A stretch of 64,000 bases of DNA. Origin: G963665925 sp050596425 (GTDB taxonomy: Bacteria > Bacillota > Clostridia > Peptostreptococcales > Acidaminobacteraceae). Both the position numbers and the translations under genes were made by a program. Position 1 is the stretch's first letter, and every line of letters starts with the position of its first letter. This document shows, piece by piece, positions 53,893 to 63,753 of the stretch. Location: positions 1,178,001-1,242,000 of the forward strand of contig NZ_CP192292.1 of assembly GCF_050596425.1 (NCBI RefSeq), written 5' to 3'. The notes beneath the pieces were generated by a model. It was not told the DNA's origin. It worked only from the letters and a program-made list of their open reading frames with translations, and did no database searches.

Positions 53893-54694
53893 GGAGGAAA
53901 ATTCAAAATATCTTATTCAGATTAAAGACTTGAAAAAAACCTTTGGTGATATTGATGCCGTGGATGGAATCACCTTGAACATTCCGCGGGGAAAAATATT
54001 TGGCATCCTCGGGCCCAATGGGGCAGGGAAGTCGACCCTAATCCGCATGCTGTGTGGTGTTTTAAGACCCACATCTGGAAAGGGGACAGTTTTTGGCTAT
54101 GACATTGTCAAAGATGCAGAAACCATAAAACTCCATATAGGTTACATGTCGCAAAAGTTTAGCCTGTATGAGGACTTAACTGTTTATGAGAACTTGAAAT
54201 TCTACACTGAAATCTATAATGTGGGCAAGAAACATGTAGAAGAAAGAATTGACCAAATCATTAATATGGCAGGTCTCAGTGGCCGCAAAAACCAGATCAC
54301 AGGCACCCTGTCTGGGGGATGGAAACAACGTCTGGCCCTTGGCTGCACTCTTATTCACAAACCGGATCTTCTCATACTTGATGAGCCAACAGCTGGGGTG
54401 GATCCAGTATCAAGGCGAGTGTTTTGGGAAATCATATATCGACTTTCAAGACAGGGAATCAGTGTCCTTGTGACAACCCACTACATGGATGAAGCAGCGA
54501 GTTGTGATGAAGTGGCATTTGTTTTTAGGGGTCATATTATTGGACAAGGGGCCCCGCAGGAAATTATTGATGAAATGGGTGTTAAAAGTTTAGAAGATGT
54601 TTTTATTAAGTACGAAGAAGAGGTGACGGGAAATAAGGTGGCCAGTTCTTACGATGAACTTAAGTTCCTTCTAAGAGAGGAGGACCAGTCATGA
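53885..54694 (+). CDS. ABC transporter ATPase (first efflux module)
   Basis: A 269-residue ABC-2-type ATPase: Walker A GPNGAGKST, signature LSGGWKQRLALG, Walker B LLILDEPTAGVDP and switch His in TTHYMDEA. It powers the following ABC-2 permease. Overlaps both neighbours by a few bases, so the three are co-translated. Confidence 0.94.
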   Translation: MNKEENSKYLIQIKDLKKTFGDIDAVDGITLNIPRGKIFGILGPNGAGKSTLIRMLCGVLRPTSGKGTVFGYDIVKDAETIKLHIGYMSQKFSLYEDLTVYENLKFYTEIYNVGKKHVEERIDQIINMAGLSGRKNQITGTLSGGWKQRLALGCTLIHKPDLLILDEPTAGVDPVSRRVFWEIIYRLSRQGISVLVTTHYMDEAASCDEVAFVFRGHIIGQGAPQEIIDEMGVKSLEDVFIKYEEEVTGNKVASSYDELKFLLREEDQS

Positions 54695-55815
54695 GTTTAA
54701 TGCGACTCTTTTCAGTGGTAAAAAAAGAATTTATTCATATAAAGCGTGATGTGCCCAGTTTGGTGATTGCCCTCCTTATGCCCATTATATTTGTTCTGCT
54801 GTTTGGTTACGCTGTGAATACGGATGTGGAAAAAATCGACATGGCCATTTTGGATATGGACAAGACCTACCAAAGTAGGGAACTGATAAATAAGTTTCAT
54901 GCCACACGCTATTTCACACCGACAAGATACCTGAACAACACAGGTGAGATTCGAAGATCCATTATGGACAATTCAGTTGATGTGGCTCTTATTATTCCAT
55001 CTGGCTTTGGCAAAAATATAGAAAAAGGGGAAAAGGCAACGACTCAGCTTGTCATTAATGGTGTTGATCCCACAATAGCTAGAACAGCGCTTCAAAGCAG
55101 TGTTATGCTATCAAGGACTTACGTTTTTGAACTGATAGAAAGCTCAGGTTTTAACTTGACAGAGAATATGGAGAGACTGGACGTACGAACAAAGGTCTGG
55201 TTCAATCCTGATCTTGAAAGTTCAAAATTTATCGTGCCAGCTCTTATAGGTCTTGTTATGCAAAATATCACAGTTATACTAACCTCCTTCTCCCTTGTTC
55301 GTGAAAAGGAGCATGGGACAATAGAACTCCTTATTGTAACCCCAATACGGAGCGCGGAACTCATAATTGGAAAAATGGCTCCATATGTTATTATTGGCAC
55401 CATTGACTTTTTACTGGCACTCTTTCTAGGCACCTGGTGGTTCGAAGTCCCTGTTCAGGGATCCTTACCCCTATTAATAGTCCTCGGTGTTCTGTTTGTG
55501 ATGTGCGCACTTGCCATTGGCATGCTTATTTCCTCAATAGCAGACAACCAGGCCCAGGCCATGCAGATGGCTCTTTTATTTCTTCTTCCGAGCGTTATTC
55601 TTTCTGGCTTTATGTTTCCAAGAGAGGCTATGCCCCTTCCAATCTATACGGCTGGATTCGTGCTTCCCGTGACATATTTTATTAATATTTTAAGAGACAT
55701 AATTTTAAAAGGGGCAGATTTTAGCTATCTTGTGGATGATACCATCGCCTTAGGCGTCTTGACGGTGGTTCTGCTTATAATCGCTTCAACGCAGTTTAAG
55801 AAACGACTGGATTAA
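54691..55815 (+). CDS. ABC-2 type permease (first efflux module)
   Basis: A 374-residue YbhS/YbhR-like membrane protein: one N-terminal helix, an extracytoplasmic domain of about 140 residues, then five helices in the ABC-2 arrangement (REKEHGTIELLIVTPI, and AIGMLISSIADNQAQAMQM). It exports drugs or a lipid. Overlaps the ATPase by four bases; terminator follows. Confidence 0.92.
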   Translation: MSLMRLFSVVKKEFIHIKRDVPSLVIALLMPIIFVLLFGYAVNTDVEKIDMAILDMDKTYQSRELINKFHATRYFTPTRYLNNTGEIRRSIMDNSVDVALIIPSGFGKNIEKGEKATTQLVINGVDPTIARTALQSSVMLSRTYVFELIESSGFNLTENMERLDVRTKVWFNPDLESSKFIVPALIGLVMQNITVILTSFSLVREKEHGTIELLIVTPIRSAELIIGKMAPYVIIGTIDFLLALFLGTWWFEVPVQGSLPLLIVLGVLFVMCALAIGMLISSIADNQAQAMQMALLFLLPSVILSGFMFPREAMPLPIYTAGFVLPVTYFINILRDIILKGADFSYLVDDTIALGVLTVVLLIIASTQFKKRLD

Positions 55816-55874
55816 GAAAGGTCTTATCTGTTTCCGATATAATACCAATATGAAAATAAGAACATTATAGCTTG

Positions 55875-55907
55875 AATCCCATGGACTATTTCCGTGGGAT
55901 TTTTTAT
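55875..55907 (+). terminator. Terminator after the first efflux module
   Basis: AATCCCATGG and CCGTGGGATT around seven bases, one G-T pair, followed by six T residues. Confidence 0.88.
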
Positions 55908-56030
55908 GTGTACAAGCTGTGTACAAACAATTAAGAAAGACTTAAAGATGCATAATCAATCAAAAAAACACATTTTTTTAATTTAATTTTAAGACTTATT
56001 TGTTACATTACAATAGGCAAAATAAGATCA

Positions 56031-56144
56031 GGCGCTTGCAAAATTATAGATCTGTGTCACCGCCATACATATATAGAATTTGATTTTTAAACATCTATAT
56101 ATGCTACAGCGATGGACCTTGAATGATATTTTGCAAATCGCTCC
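56031..56144. repeat. Intergenic palindromic repeat, copy 5 (leader of second efflux module)
   Basis: The best-formed copy: GGCGCTTGCAAAAT (56031) pairs with ATTTTGCAAATCGCTCC (56144), with the inner CCATACATATATAGA and TCTATATATGCTACAG arms around TTTGATTTTTAAACA. It lies in the 400-base gap before the second efflux operon, which holds no gene. Confidence 0.8.
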
Positions 56145-56215
56145 GATAGAAAAAGTATCAGCCATACAAACAAGGTATGGAATGTTACAGGAACAATGGT
56201 GAGAGGAGGTCAAAA

Positions 56216-58756
56216 TTGGGGATATTAATTAAATACACATTTCGAAATATTAAAGAACATAAATTTCGAACGTTCTTAATTTTATTATCCATAATGTTAT
56301 CTGTGGGACTGTTCTTTGCATCGCTATCCATATCCGATGCCTTAACAGATCTTATTATGGAAAACATAAAAAGTTATATAGGAACAGCAGAAGTCTACGC
56401 AGGTCCAGGAAGATTCAATGATTCAGGTTCCATAAAAATGAAAGAACTTGGTGATGTTTCAGAAGACGTAGAGTATGCCATTGGAGTTGTTGAATGGGGC
56501 GTTAAATATAGAAACAGCGAGGACAAAACCCAAACGCTCAATCTCAAAGGATACAGACTGGAAGACTTGGAAATTCAAAATCCAGTAAACTTTGTAAAGA
56601 GTCTGGGGCCTTCAGCTTACACTGGCAAAACAGCAATAGTTGGCCAGGCCTTTGCTGAGAAAGAAGGTTATGAACTTGGAGATTTCGTACCACTTATTTT
56701 CTCTGATGACGACATCAAGCGATTCAAAATCGTTGCCATAGCAGAAAATAAAGGGTTTTTTAAAGAGAATATGACCTTTGGTGAAAAAAACCCAGAGTTT
56801 ATTGTACCGCGCGAAACCCTCAGTCGGTTCCTTGGGTCGCCTAACCTTGTAAACACAGTTTACTTTAAGACGGTAGACGACACCAAAATGCAAGAGACTA
56901 TAGAAAAAATTAAAACAGTTTATAAAGACGAATACGTTGGTGAGATGATTTCGAAGTCAGAAATTAAGTCACAGGTGGATCCGATCCGGATTCCATTTAT
57001 GTTCATGCTTATTCTTGTGGTTCTTATTAGTGTATTCATTATTTATACATCCTTTAAGGTAATTACCCTAGAAAGACTGCCGATGCTTGGCACATTCAGA
57101 AGTATAGGGGCAACCAAGAAAATGACAGACTTTATCATGCTCTCAGAAGCTACAATTTACGGTGTCCTTGGAAGTGGGATAGGTTGTTGGTTAGGCTACG
57201 GCATGTTAACAGCTGTGACCCATCTCATGTCATCGAGTATGCTTGGTGGTGGCACAGTTGAAAGAATTGTCTATCCACCACTATACATGGTTCTGGCCTT
57301 TGTCTTCGGAATGATACTTTCCTTTGGGAGTGCCCTGGTTCCTATTGTTAAGACATCAAAGATTCCAATTAAAGAAATCTTGTTAAACATTATAGAAGGC
57401 ACAAAAAAGAAAAGAAAGTATATGCGTTATGTAATAGGAGCCATCCTAGCGGCTTTATCTATTCTCATACCGATCCTCATGTCAGAGGGCATGATGGCAG
57501 CACTTTCAGGCGGTCTTGGTATCATACTTATGATATTTGCCCTTGTTTGCTTTGTACCTGCCTTGAGTGACGGTTTTATAACGATCTCTGAAAGATTTTT
57601 TGCAGCCGTGTTTGGCAATATTGGTATGCTGGCTGTAAAGAATATGAGGGGCAACAAAAGCACATATGATAATGTCATACTTCTTACAATAGGTCTGGCA
57701 AGTATGTTGACCATTAGTACAATGGGGGCAGGCATGCAAAATGATCTTCTTGAGTATTTCAATACCAGAACCTATGACCTTGAAGTCTATGTGGACTCAG
57801 AGTCGTCCCAAACGACGGTTCAAAGAATCCTTTCAATAGAAGGGATAGAAGACACGATGATTTATCAGAATTCATACAGTGCCTTCACCTATCAGGGCGA
57901 TGAAAAGCCATTTTTAAATCAACTTGTTGGTATTAGCACAGACCGTTTTGCAAACTTTGTTCAGTACGACATACTCAATCATGATAATGACCGTGAAATA
58001 TTCGAGGATGTTTTGACAGGACGAAAATTAATTTTGGGAACGACAATTCGGGACAAGTACAATTTAAAAGAGGGTCAGGTGCTTGATCTGGATACAGGTC
58101 GAGGCATTCGAAAATATGAAATTATTGGTTTTATCAAGACCAAGGATTCAGATGGTAAAATTGGCATCACCTCAAGACGGAACATAAAGAATGACTTGAA
58201 ACAGTTTTGGGGCACCACAATGGCTATGAAAATAAAACCTGGCTACGACATAGATCAGATGAAAGTCGATGTGGAGGAAAAACTAAAAAATCTCGATTGG
58301 TATCGCGTTGAAGTTATGAAAGAGCTTAAGGAAAGATACATGCAGCAGAATTCAACATTCATCATCATAATTTCTGCATTCTCGGTTGCAACAGCCTTGA
58401 TTGGCAGTATTGGGGTCATGAATAACTTCCTTGTAAGTTTTCTTGCTCGCAAAAAGGCTCTGGCCATCTATGCTTCAGTTGGTATGAGTAAAAAGCAAAG
58501 AAAACAAATGATATTGATCGAGGCCATATCCGGAGGCATTATGGGAGCCGTGTTTGGTATTGCCACAACACAGCTTATGATGTTTAGGGTTTCAAACCTG
58601 CTGGAAAAGGCAGAAATATCACTTGGTGTGAATATGACGATGAGTTCGGCTATGCTCGGCATGATTGGAGCAGTATCAGTTTGTCTGATTTCATCCCTAG
58701 GTGTTCTGAAAAGATCAGGCAAAGTGAGTATAATTGAAGAATTAAGATATGAATAG
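56216..58756 (+). CDS. FtsX-like ABC permease (second efflux module)
   Basis: An 846-residue permease with two FtsX domains: N-terminal helix, large extracytoplasmic domain, three helices near residues 260-400, a second helix group, a second extracytoplasmic domain and three C-terminal helices. Layout of the MacB/LolC type duplicated in one chain. The TTG start at 56216 is chosen: GAGGAGG lies six bases before. Followed nine bases later by its ATPase. Confidence 0.9.
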   Translation: MGILIKYTFRNIKEHKFRTFLILLSIMLSVGLFFASLSISDALTDLIMENIKSYIGTAEVYAGPGRFNDSGSIKMKELGDVSEDVEYAIGVVEWGVKYRNSEDKTQTLNLKGYRLEDLEIQNPVNFVKSLGPSAYTGKTAIVGQAFAEKEGYELGDFVPLIFSDDDIKRFKIVAIAENKGFFKENMTFGEKNPEFIVPRETLSRFLGSPNLVNTVYFKTVDDTKMQETIEKIKTVYKDEYVGEMISKSEIKSQVDPIRIPFMFMLILVVLISVFIIYTSFKVITLERLPMLGTFRSIGATKKMTDFIMLSEATIYGVLGSGIGCWLGYGMLTAVTHLMSSSMLGGGTVERIVYPPLYMVLAFVFGMILSFGSALVPIVKTSKIPIKEILLNIIEGTKKKRKYMRYVIGAILAALSILIPILMSEGMMAALSGGLGIILMIFALVCFVPALSDGFITISERFFAAVFGNIGMLAVKNMRGNKSTYDNVILLTIGLASMLTISTMGAGMQNDLLEYFNTRTYDLEVYVDSESSQTTVQRILSIEGIEDTMIYQNSYSAFTYQGDEKPFLNQLVGISTDRFANFVQYDILNHDNDREIFEDVLTGRKLILGTTIRDKYNLKEGQVLDLDTGRGIRKYEIIGFIKTKDSDGKIGITSRRNIKNDLKQFWGTTMAMKIKPGYDIDQMKVDVEEKLKNLDWYRVEVMKELKERYMQQNSTFIIIISAFSVATALIGSIGVMNNFLVSFLARKKALAIYASVGMSKKQRKQMILIEAISGGIMGAVFGIATTQLMMFRVSNLLEKAEISLGVNMTMSSAMLGMIGAVSVCLISSLGVLKRSGKVSIIEELRYE

Positions 58757-58765
58757 GAGGCGCGT

Positions 58766-59437
58766 ATGTCAGTCGTAGTTGATGTAAAAGATGTCTGCAA
58801 AAATTTCGTGCTTGGAAAAGAAGAAGTAAAAGTTCTAAAGAGTTTAGACTTTCAAATAAATAAAGGTGAGTTTGTTTCTTTAATGGGCCCTTCCGGTTCA
58901 GGTAAATCAACCCTCCTGTATTTAATTGGCGGTCTTGACAATCCGACTGATGGCCAGGTTCTTATTAATGGAAAAGAACTTAAACTTATGAAGGATAAAG
59001 AAGAAAGCATTATGCGTCGTCGAGAAATCGGTTTTGTGTTTCAGTTTTACAATCTGATTCCAAACCTGAATGTTGAAGAAAATGTTCTATTACCAGTGCT
59101 CCTTGATGGTAAGAGTCCAAAAAAATACCAGGGTAAGCTTGATGAAATACTAGATCTTGTCGGTCTTTCTGATAGAAGAAAACACACACCAAGAGAGCTT
59201 TCCGGCGGCCAGCAACAGCGTGTGGCGATTGCTAGAGCCCTCATAAGTGAGCCGGATCTGATTCTTGCCGATGAACCCATCGGTAATCTTGACAGTGTCA
59301 CAGGGACAGAAATCATGGAACTCTTCCAAAGAATCAACAAGGAAAAAGGAAAAACCATTGTACAGGTTACGCACTCAGAGAGCGCGGCACAATACGGAAC
59401 AAGAATTATAAGACTCAAAGATGGGAGGCTGGTCTAA
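58766..59437 (+). CDS. ABC transporter ATPase, LolD/MacB type (second efflux module)
   Basis: A 223-residue ATPase: Walker A GPSGSGKST, signature LSGGQQQRVAIARAL and Walker B LILADEPIGNLDS, with QVTHSESAA. It works with the FtsX-like permease before it. AGGAGGCG site. Overlaps the next gene by one base. Confidence 0.95.
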   Translation: MSVVVDVKDVCKNFVLGKEEVKVLKSLDFQINKGEFVSLMGPSGSGKSTLLYLIGGLDNPTDGQVLINGKELKLMKDKEESIMRRREIGFVFQFYNLIPNLNVEENVLLPVLLDGKSPKKYQGKLDEILDLVGLSDRRKHTPRELSGGQQQRVAIARALISEPDLILADEPIGNLDSVTGTEIMELFQRINKEKGKTIVQVTHSESAAQYGTRIIRLKDGRLV

Positions 59438-60468
59438 TGATCAAGAAAATTGCACTAATGGGAATAATTATGGCATTTGCAGTGACTGTAACAGCATGTG
59501 GAGGTGGCGGTGCAGATGCTGCTGCGGAAGATGGTCAACCTGTAGGAGACCCAGTGGCTGTGGAAGAAGAAGTTCCAGTCAATGAATCTGTTGAGGCTTA
59601 TGGTATTGTCGAAGCAACCAACGAGCAAAGTATCAGCGTTGATTTCAATGCACGTGTGAATAAGATTTATGTAAAAGCTGGAGAACGAATTTCAAAAGGC
59701 GACAAGCTTGTGGACTTTGACATCAGTGTCCTCGAGAACGAAATTGCAAGCAAAAAAATGGAAATCAATGAAACACAGTATGAGCTTGATAAAAAAGACT
59801 ACTCTGTTTCAACCCTTGATCTAGATGTTAAAAATGCTGAAGCACAACTTTCTGAGCTAGAAGAAGAATTTGAGAAGAAAGAGGCTCTTTATAACAGTGG
59901 TGCTGTGTCAAAAGATGAATATAACAAGCTAAGCGATCAAATTGAAGCCCAAAAAAGAACTTTAGACAAATTAAAACTTAATTTAAGAAGCACAACAAAC
60001 GAAGTTTCTGGCAATCGTCAGTCTCAAGAAAATAGAATGACAAGACTAAAAGATGAGTTACAGCGTCTTGAAGACAAATATAAAAAAGCAAACTTCGTCA
60101 ATGGCAATCAAATTGTCTCAACTATCGAAAACGGAGTTGTGTCAGAAGTGGGTTCAAAAGAAGGCTCATATGTGGATAGAGAAGTCAGTGTGCTCACTAT
60201 CGTTGACTTAGATTCAAGAATTGTCCGCGCTGATATAGCAGAAGAGTTTATTGGAAGAATTTACGAAGGTCAGCCAGCGGTTGTCACATCACAGGCTGTG
60301 CCAGACAAACAGTACACTGGTAAAGTTGTTCGCATTTGGGGAACATCTATTAAAAAAGGTGGCGAGACAATCGTACCGATTGAAATTGCCCTAGATGATA
60401 TGGATGACAAGCTCTTTCTAAACTTCAATGTGGATGTGAAAATTGAACTGGATCAAAAAGAAGACTAA
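59437..60468 (+). CDS. MFP-type efflux adaptor lipoprotein (second efflux module)
   Basis: A 343-residue protein with a lipobox (VTACGGGG, Cys near residue 21), an acidic linker, a lipoyl-like part, a coiled coil (about residues 95-210) and a beta-barrel end. It serves as adaptor of the LolD/MacB-type exporter and is the third gene of this module. Terminator follows. Confidence 0.9.
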   Translation: MIKKIALMGIIMAFAVTVTACGGGGADAAAEDGQPVGDPVAVEEEVPVNESVEAYGIVEATNEQSISVDFNARVNKIYVKAGERISKGDKLVDFDISVLENEIASKKMEINETQYELDKKDYSVSTLDLDVKNAEAQLSELEEEFEKKEALYNSGAVSKDEYNKLSDQIEAQKRTLDKLKLNLRSTTNEVSGNRQSQENRMTRLKDELQRLEDKYKKANFVNGNQIVSTIENGVVSEVGSKEGSYVDREVSVLTIVDLDSRIVRADIAEEFIGRIYEGQPAVVTSQAVPDKQYTGKVVRIWGTSIKKGGETIVPIEIALDDMDDKLFLNFNVDVKIELDQKED

Positions 60469-60518
60469 AGTTCATTGAGGCATTAAAAGGCTATAAAAGA
60501 ATATGGAATGAATATAAA

Positions 60519-60557
60519 AGAGGGCTGTGTAATAGAAATACACAGCCCTCTTTAAAT
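60519..60557. terminator. Bidirectional terminator
   Basis: AAAGAGGGCTGTGTA and TACACAGCCCTCTTT around seven bases, with T residues on both strands. Serves the second efflux module and the convergent MoaB/MogA gene. Confidence 0.93.
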
Positions 60558-60576
60558 TTTACCCCAAAATGGCGAA

Positions 60577-61080
60577 TTACTTTCGAGTTTCGCTTTGAGC
60601 ACACTCTCCATCTAGGCCAAGAAGAATATCCAACCCATGATCAAGAACAGGCATTAAAACCTCAAGATGTTCTCGAGCGGCCTTGGGACTGCCTGGCATA
60701 TTGACAATCAAGGATTTCTTGCGAATACCTGATGTGGCTCTTGAAAGGGCAGCTTTGGGTGTGATTTTTAAACTTTCAAGACGCGCCAGTTCGCTAAGGC
60801 CAGGGGCCCTTCTCTCAAGAATAGCTTCGGTGGCTTCAGGTGTAACATCACGCATGGAAAAACCGGTACCACCTGTTGTTAGAATGAGATTGACCTTCAT
60901 CCGATCAGATAGTTCGATGAGGGTATCCATGATTGTTTTTTGATCATCTGGAATAATACATTCATGAACAATGTCATAGCCATCATTTTTAAGCATTTTT
61001 GATAAAAGAGGACCGCTTGTATCTTCTCTTAGCCCTTGACTGCCTTTATCACTAACGGTTACAACTGCCGCTGTAAACAT
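60577..61080 (-). CDS. MogA/MoaB-type molybdopterin adenylyltransferase
   Basis: A 167-residue protein of the MogA/MoaB family: VTVSDKGSQG, DSSG-like DTSGPLLSK near residue 22, NLILTTGGTGFSMRDVTPEAT near residue 65 and NMPGSPKAAREHL. It adenylates molybdopterin before metal insertion. Divergent from moeA, and the two starts are about 85 bases apart, so they may share control. Confidence 0.92.
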   Translation of the reverse strand: MFTAAVVTVSDKGSQGLREDTSGPLLSKMLKNDGYDIVHECIIPDDQKTIMDTLIELSDRMKVNLILTTGGTGFSMRDVTPEATEAILERRAPGLSELARLESLKITPKAALSRATSGIRKKSLIVNMPGSPKAAREHLEVLMPVLDHGLDILLGLDGECAQSETRK

Positions 61081-61163
61081 GAGATCACTCCTTTTCTTTG
61101 TATCGTGTTATTATTATTATAGCATTATGAAAAATATCCTTTTAAAAAACATTGGAGGTACAC

Positions 61164-62423
61164 ATGAAAAAATTAAACATGACGCCAGTACATGAAGCCA
61201 TAGATAAAGCCCTTGCAAGTATAGAAAAAAGTAAAGGGGTCAAATCACTTCCTATCCATTATGCCTTGGGGCACTGCCTGGCTCAATCAATACAAGTGAC
61301 TTTCGACCTACCGCCGTACTCAAAATCCACGGTGGATGGCTATGCTGTGAGAGCTTGTGATATAAAGAATGCCAGTGCTAAAAAGCCCATTTTATTGAAT
61401 GTGGTTGGACAGAGTGAAATGGGAGAGTACAACCCCATACCCCTTAAGGAAAACGAGGCCGTTTATGTACCAACTGGGGGCATGGTCCCTGAGGGAGCAG
61501 ACACAATGGTCATGATTGAGAATACGAATTGTGGCAAAGAGACAGTTGAAATTTTCATGCCTCTTGAAAGTGGGACCAATATTATTTATAAAGGCGATGA
61601 TCTGAAAAAAGGAGATTTGGGCCTTGAAGCTGGTGTCTATATAAGACCCCGTCATGTTGGAATTTTAGCTTCAATGGGGGTGGAAGAAGTGAATGTTTTT
61701 GAAAAGCCTAAGGTTGCAATCATTTCAACAGGGGATGAACTCATAGAATTTGGTCAGGCCAGGTCTGGAGGACAAATCTTTGACATTAACACCCACAGCT
61801 TAAAAGCTCTATGCGGTTCTTATGGTCTTGAAGTTGTGTATTCACGTGTTGTTAAGGATGTCTTTGATGCCTTGTGCCATGCCATTAAGGAAGCTGAGGC
61901 CCTTGCAGATATTGTACTCCTTTCTGGCGGAAGTTCTGTTGGTGAAAAGGATATGACCCTTGATGCTGTCATGACGCTTGAGGGCGCAAGAAAAATTATT
62001 CATGGTCTTGCATTCAAGCCGGGCAAGCCCACTCTAATAGCGGATACGCCAAAGGCTTTGATTCTTGGTTTGCCAGGTCATCCTGTTTCAGCCCTCATGG
62101 TCATGGATACTATAGGAAGACGTCTGCTGAATGGGATTTGGAATGTGAATATTGAAAAGAGACACACCATAAAGGGTCGCCTGACAGAACCTGTCATACC
62201 AGCCAAGGGCAGAGACACTTGTCAAATGGTATTTGTGCAAAGCACAGAAAGGGGGCTAGAGGTCAAGCCACATCAAGGCAAATCGGGCATGATCTCCTGG
62301 ATGGGATATTCAGATGGATATATTCTAGTCCCTTATAAGGCCGGCAAACTTGAATCGGGTTCAGTGGTGACTGTGTATTTATGGGATAATAATAGTCCTT
62401 TGATCCAAAACGAATGGATTTAG
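61164..62423 (+). CDS. moeA: Molybdopterin molybdenumtransferase
   Basis: Inserts molybdate into adenylated molybdopterin. The 419-residue protein has the MoeA pattern: DLPPYSKSTVDGYA near residue 50, VPTGGMVPEGADTMVMIE near residue 105, RPRHVGILASMGV, STGDEL, SGGSSVGEKD, KPGKPT and GLPGHPVSALM. The ATG at 61164 follows GGAGG by six bases and is preferred over the TTG at 61152. Needed for Mo enzymes such as formate dehydrogenase, none of which is in the window. Confidence 0.95.
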   Translation: MKKLNMTPVHEAIDKALASIEKSKGVKSLPIHYALGHCLAQSIQVTFDLPPYSKSTVDGYAVRACDIKNASAKKPILLNVVGQSEMGEYNPIPLKENEAVYVPTGGMVPEGADTMVMIENTNCGKETVEIFMPLESGTNIIYKGDDLKKGDLGLEAGVYIRPRHVGILASMGVEEVNVFEKPKVAIISTGDELIEFGQARSGGQIFDINTHSLKALCGSYGLEVVYSRVVKDVFDALCHAIKEAEALADIVLLSGGSSVGEKDMTLDAVMTLEGARKIIHGLAFKPGKPTLIADTPKALILGLPGHPVSALMVMDTIGRRLLNGIWNVNIEKRHTIKGRLTEPVIPAKGRDTCQMVFVQSTERGLEVKPHQGKSGMISWMGYSDGYILVPYKAGKLESGSVVTVYLWDNNSPLIQNEWI

Positions 62424-62660
62424 TGGCGTTTTCTCATAACAAGTTGTAATATTTCAACAAGAGGAAAAAAGCTTCAAATTGAAGGAATAATCAGAAAATA
62501 AGGTTTTTTGAGCGAATAAGACATGGTTAAGTTATAGGATTCATACATTTTATCGTAAATATTCTGCATTGGATTTATGCGCCCCCTCCCCTAGTATAAG
62601 AAATGGAAAGCTGGTTACATGTTAAGCGTTTTGTATAACATCTTTAAGGGGGAGGAAACA

Positions 62661-63479
62661 ATGAGTAAGAATTTATTGGCACCATCTGAAATTGCTGAAA
62701 AAATGTTGGATGTATCTGTCAAAAAAGCGAGGAACACGTTCGGGAACATGTTCCTTCTAGGGGTTATGGCCGGAATATTCATCGCAATTGGTGGGGCGGC
62801 AGCAACCGTTATGTGGGGCACCACAGGGGACTTAGGTCTTTCAAAATACCTGGGTGCGGCTGTGTTTCCGGTGGGACTCATTCTGGTTATAATCGCCGGT
62901 GGAGAATTGTTTACGGGGAACAATTTAATGACACTGGGACTTATGAATGGGAAAATCACACCAGGTGAGTTGATGAAAAATTGGTGTGCCATCTATTCAG
63001 GCAACTTTTTAGGCTCTATACTGATTGCAGTTTTGGTTTATAAGGGGCAATTGTGGGGGAGTGCAGATGGTTTAAATCTCATAGGCCAAAAAGCTGTAGC
63101 CATTGCAAGTGCAAAAGCAGGACATTCTTTTTCAGTGGCTTTTTACAGAGCCGTATTATGCAATATTGTGGTTGTTCTAGCCGTTTGGATGGCTCTTGGA
63201 GCTTCAACGGTTCAGGGCAAGGTCCTTACTTTGTGGTTCCCGGTCAGTGCCTTTGTAATGTCCGGCTATGAGCACGTGATTGCAAATATGTTTTTTATAC
63301 CTGTGGGCATGTTTTATGGAGCGCCAGTGACATGGAGCGGCATGATTGTATCTAACTTTATTCCGGTAACCCTTGGAAATATCATTGGTGGCGGTGTCGT
63401 TGTGCCAGTTGCCTACCATTTCATCTATCTTCACGGGCGAAGGAATCGGGATGGTAAAGATTTAAAAATTGCAGCCTAA
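62661..63479 (+). CDS. Formate/nitrite transporter family channel
   Basis: A 272-residue membrane protein with about six helices. The NTF... family pattern is visible in GVMAGIFIAIGGAA near residue 34, GGELFTGNNLMT near residue 84, the KNWCAIYSGNFLGS segment and a NMFFIPVGMFYGA near residue 210. Members move formate, nitrite or hydrosulfide. Neighbouring molybdenum cofactor genes make formate attractive but not proved. The ATG at 62661 with GGGGGAGG is chosen. Gap upstream holds no gene. Confidence 0.93.
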   Translation: MSKNLLAPSEIAEKMLDVSVKKARNTFGNMFLLGVMAGIFIAIGGAAATVMWGTTGDLGLSKYLGAAVFPVGLILVIIAGGELFTGNNLMTLGLMNGKITPGELMKNWCAIYSGNFLGSILIAVLVYKGQLWGSADGLNLIGQKAVAIASAKAGHSFSVAFYRAVLCNIVVVLAVWMALGASTVQGKVLTLWFPVSAFVMSGYEHVIANMFFIPVGMFYGAPVTWSGMIVSNFIPVTLGNIIGGGVVVPVAYHFIYLHGRRNRDGKDLKIAA

Positions 63480-63555
63480 AAGATCAGGTGAATTGAGAAA
63501 GGCCCATCATTCGGGCTCAATCTACAAGAATTAATAGGATATATGAAGTCATGAG

Positions 63556-63604
63556 AGTCCGCCAAGAAAAGGGTGAAAGATCCCTGGTCAGGGCGGACTT
63601 TTTA
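63556..63604 (+). terminator. Terminator after the FNT gene
   Basis: AGTCCGCC and GGCGGACT enclose an inner AGGG/CCCT region, followed by five T residues. Confidence 0.9.
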
Positions 63605-63753
63605 TATCACATTTCTTGTATTATGTTAACTCCTCATGTATACTATTATGAACATGTTTTTGAAAATAAACTGAATCGTAACGACATTAAGAGAAAGACA
63701 TTATATAATAAAGTTTGAAAAGCGCTTAAAGTATGTACCATAAGGAGTAAAAT

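Noticed and set aside
62441..62460. TTGT...ACAA palindrome upstream of the FNT gene, considered as a Rex site
   Set aside because: The half-sites are the right sequence but the total length is one base short and the inner bases do not match the Rex consensus.
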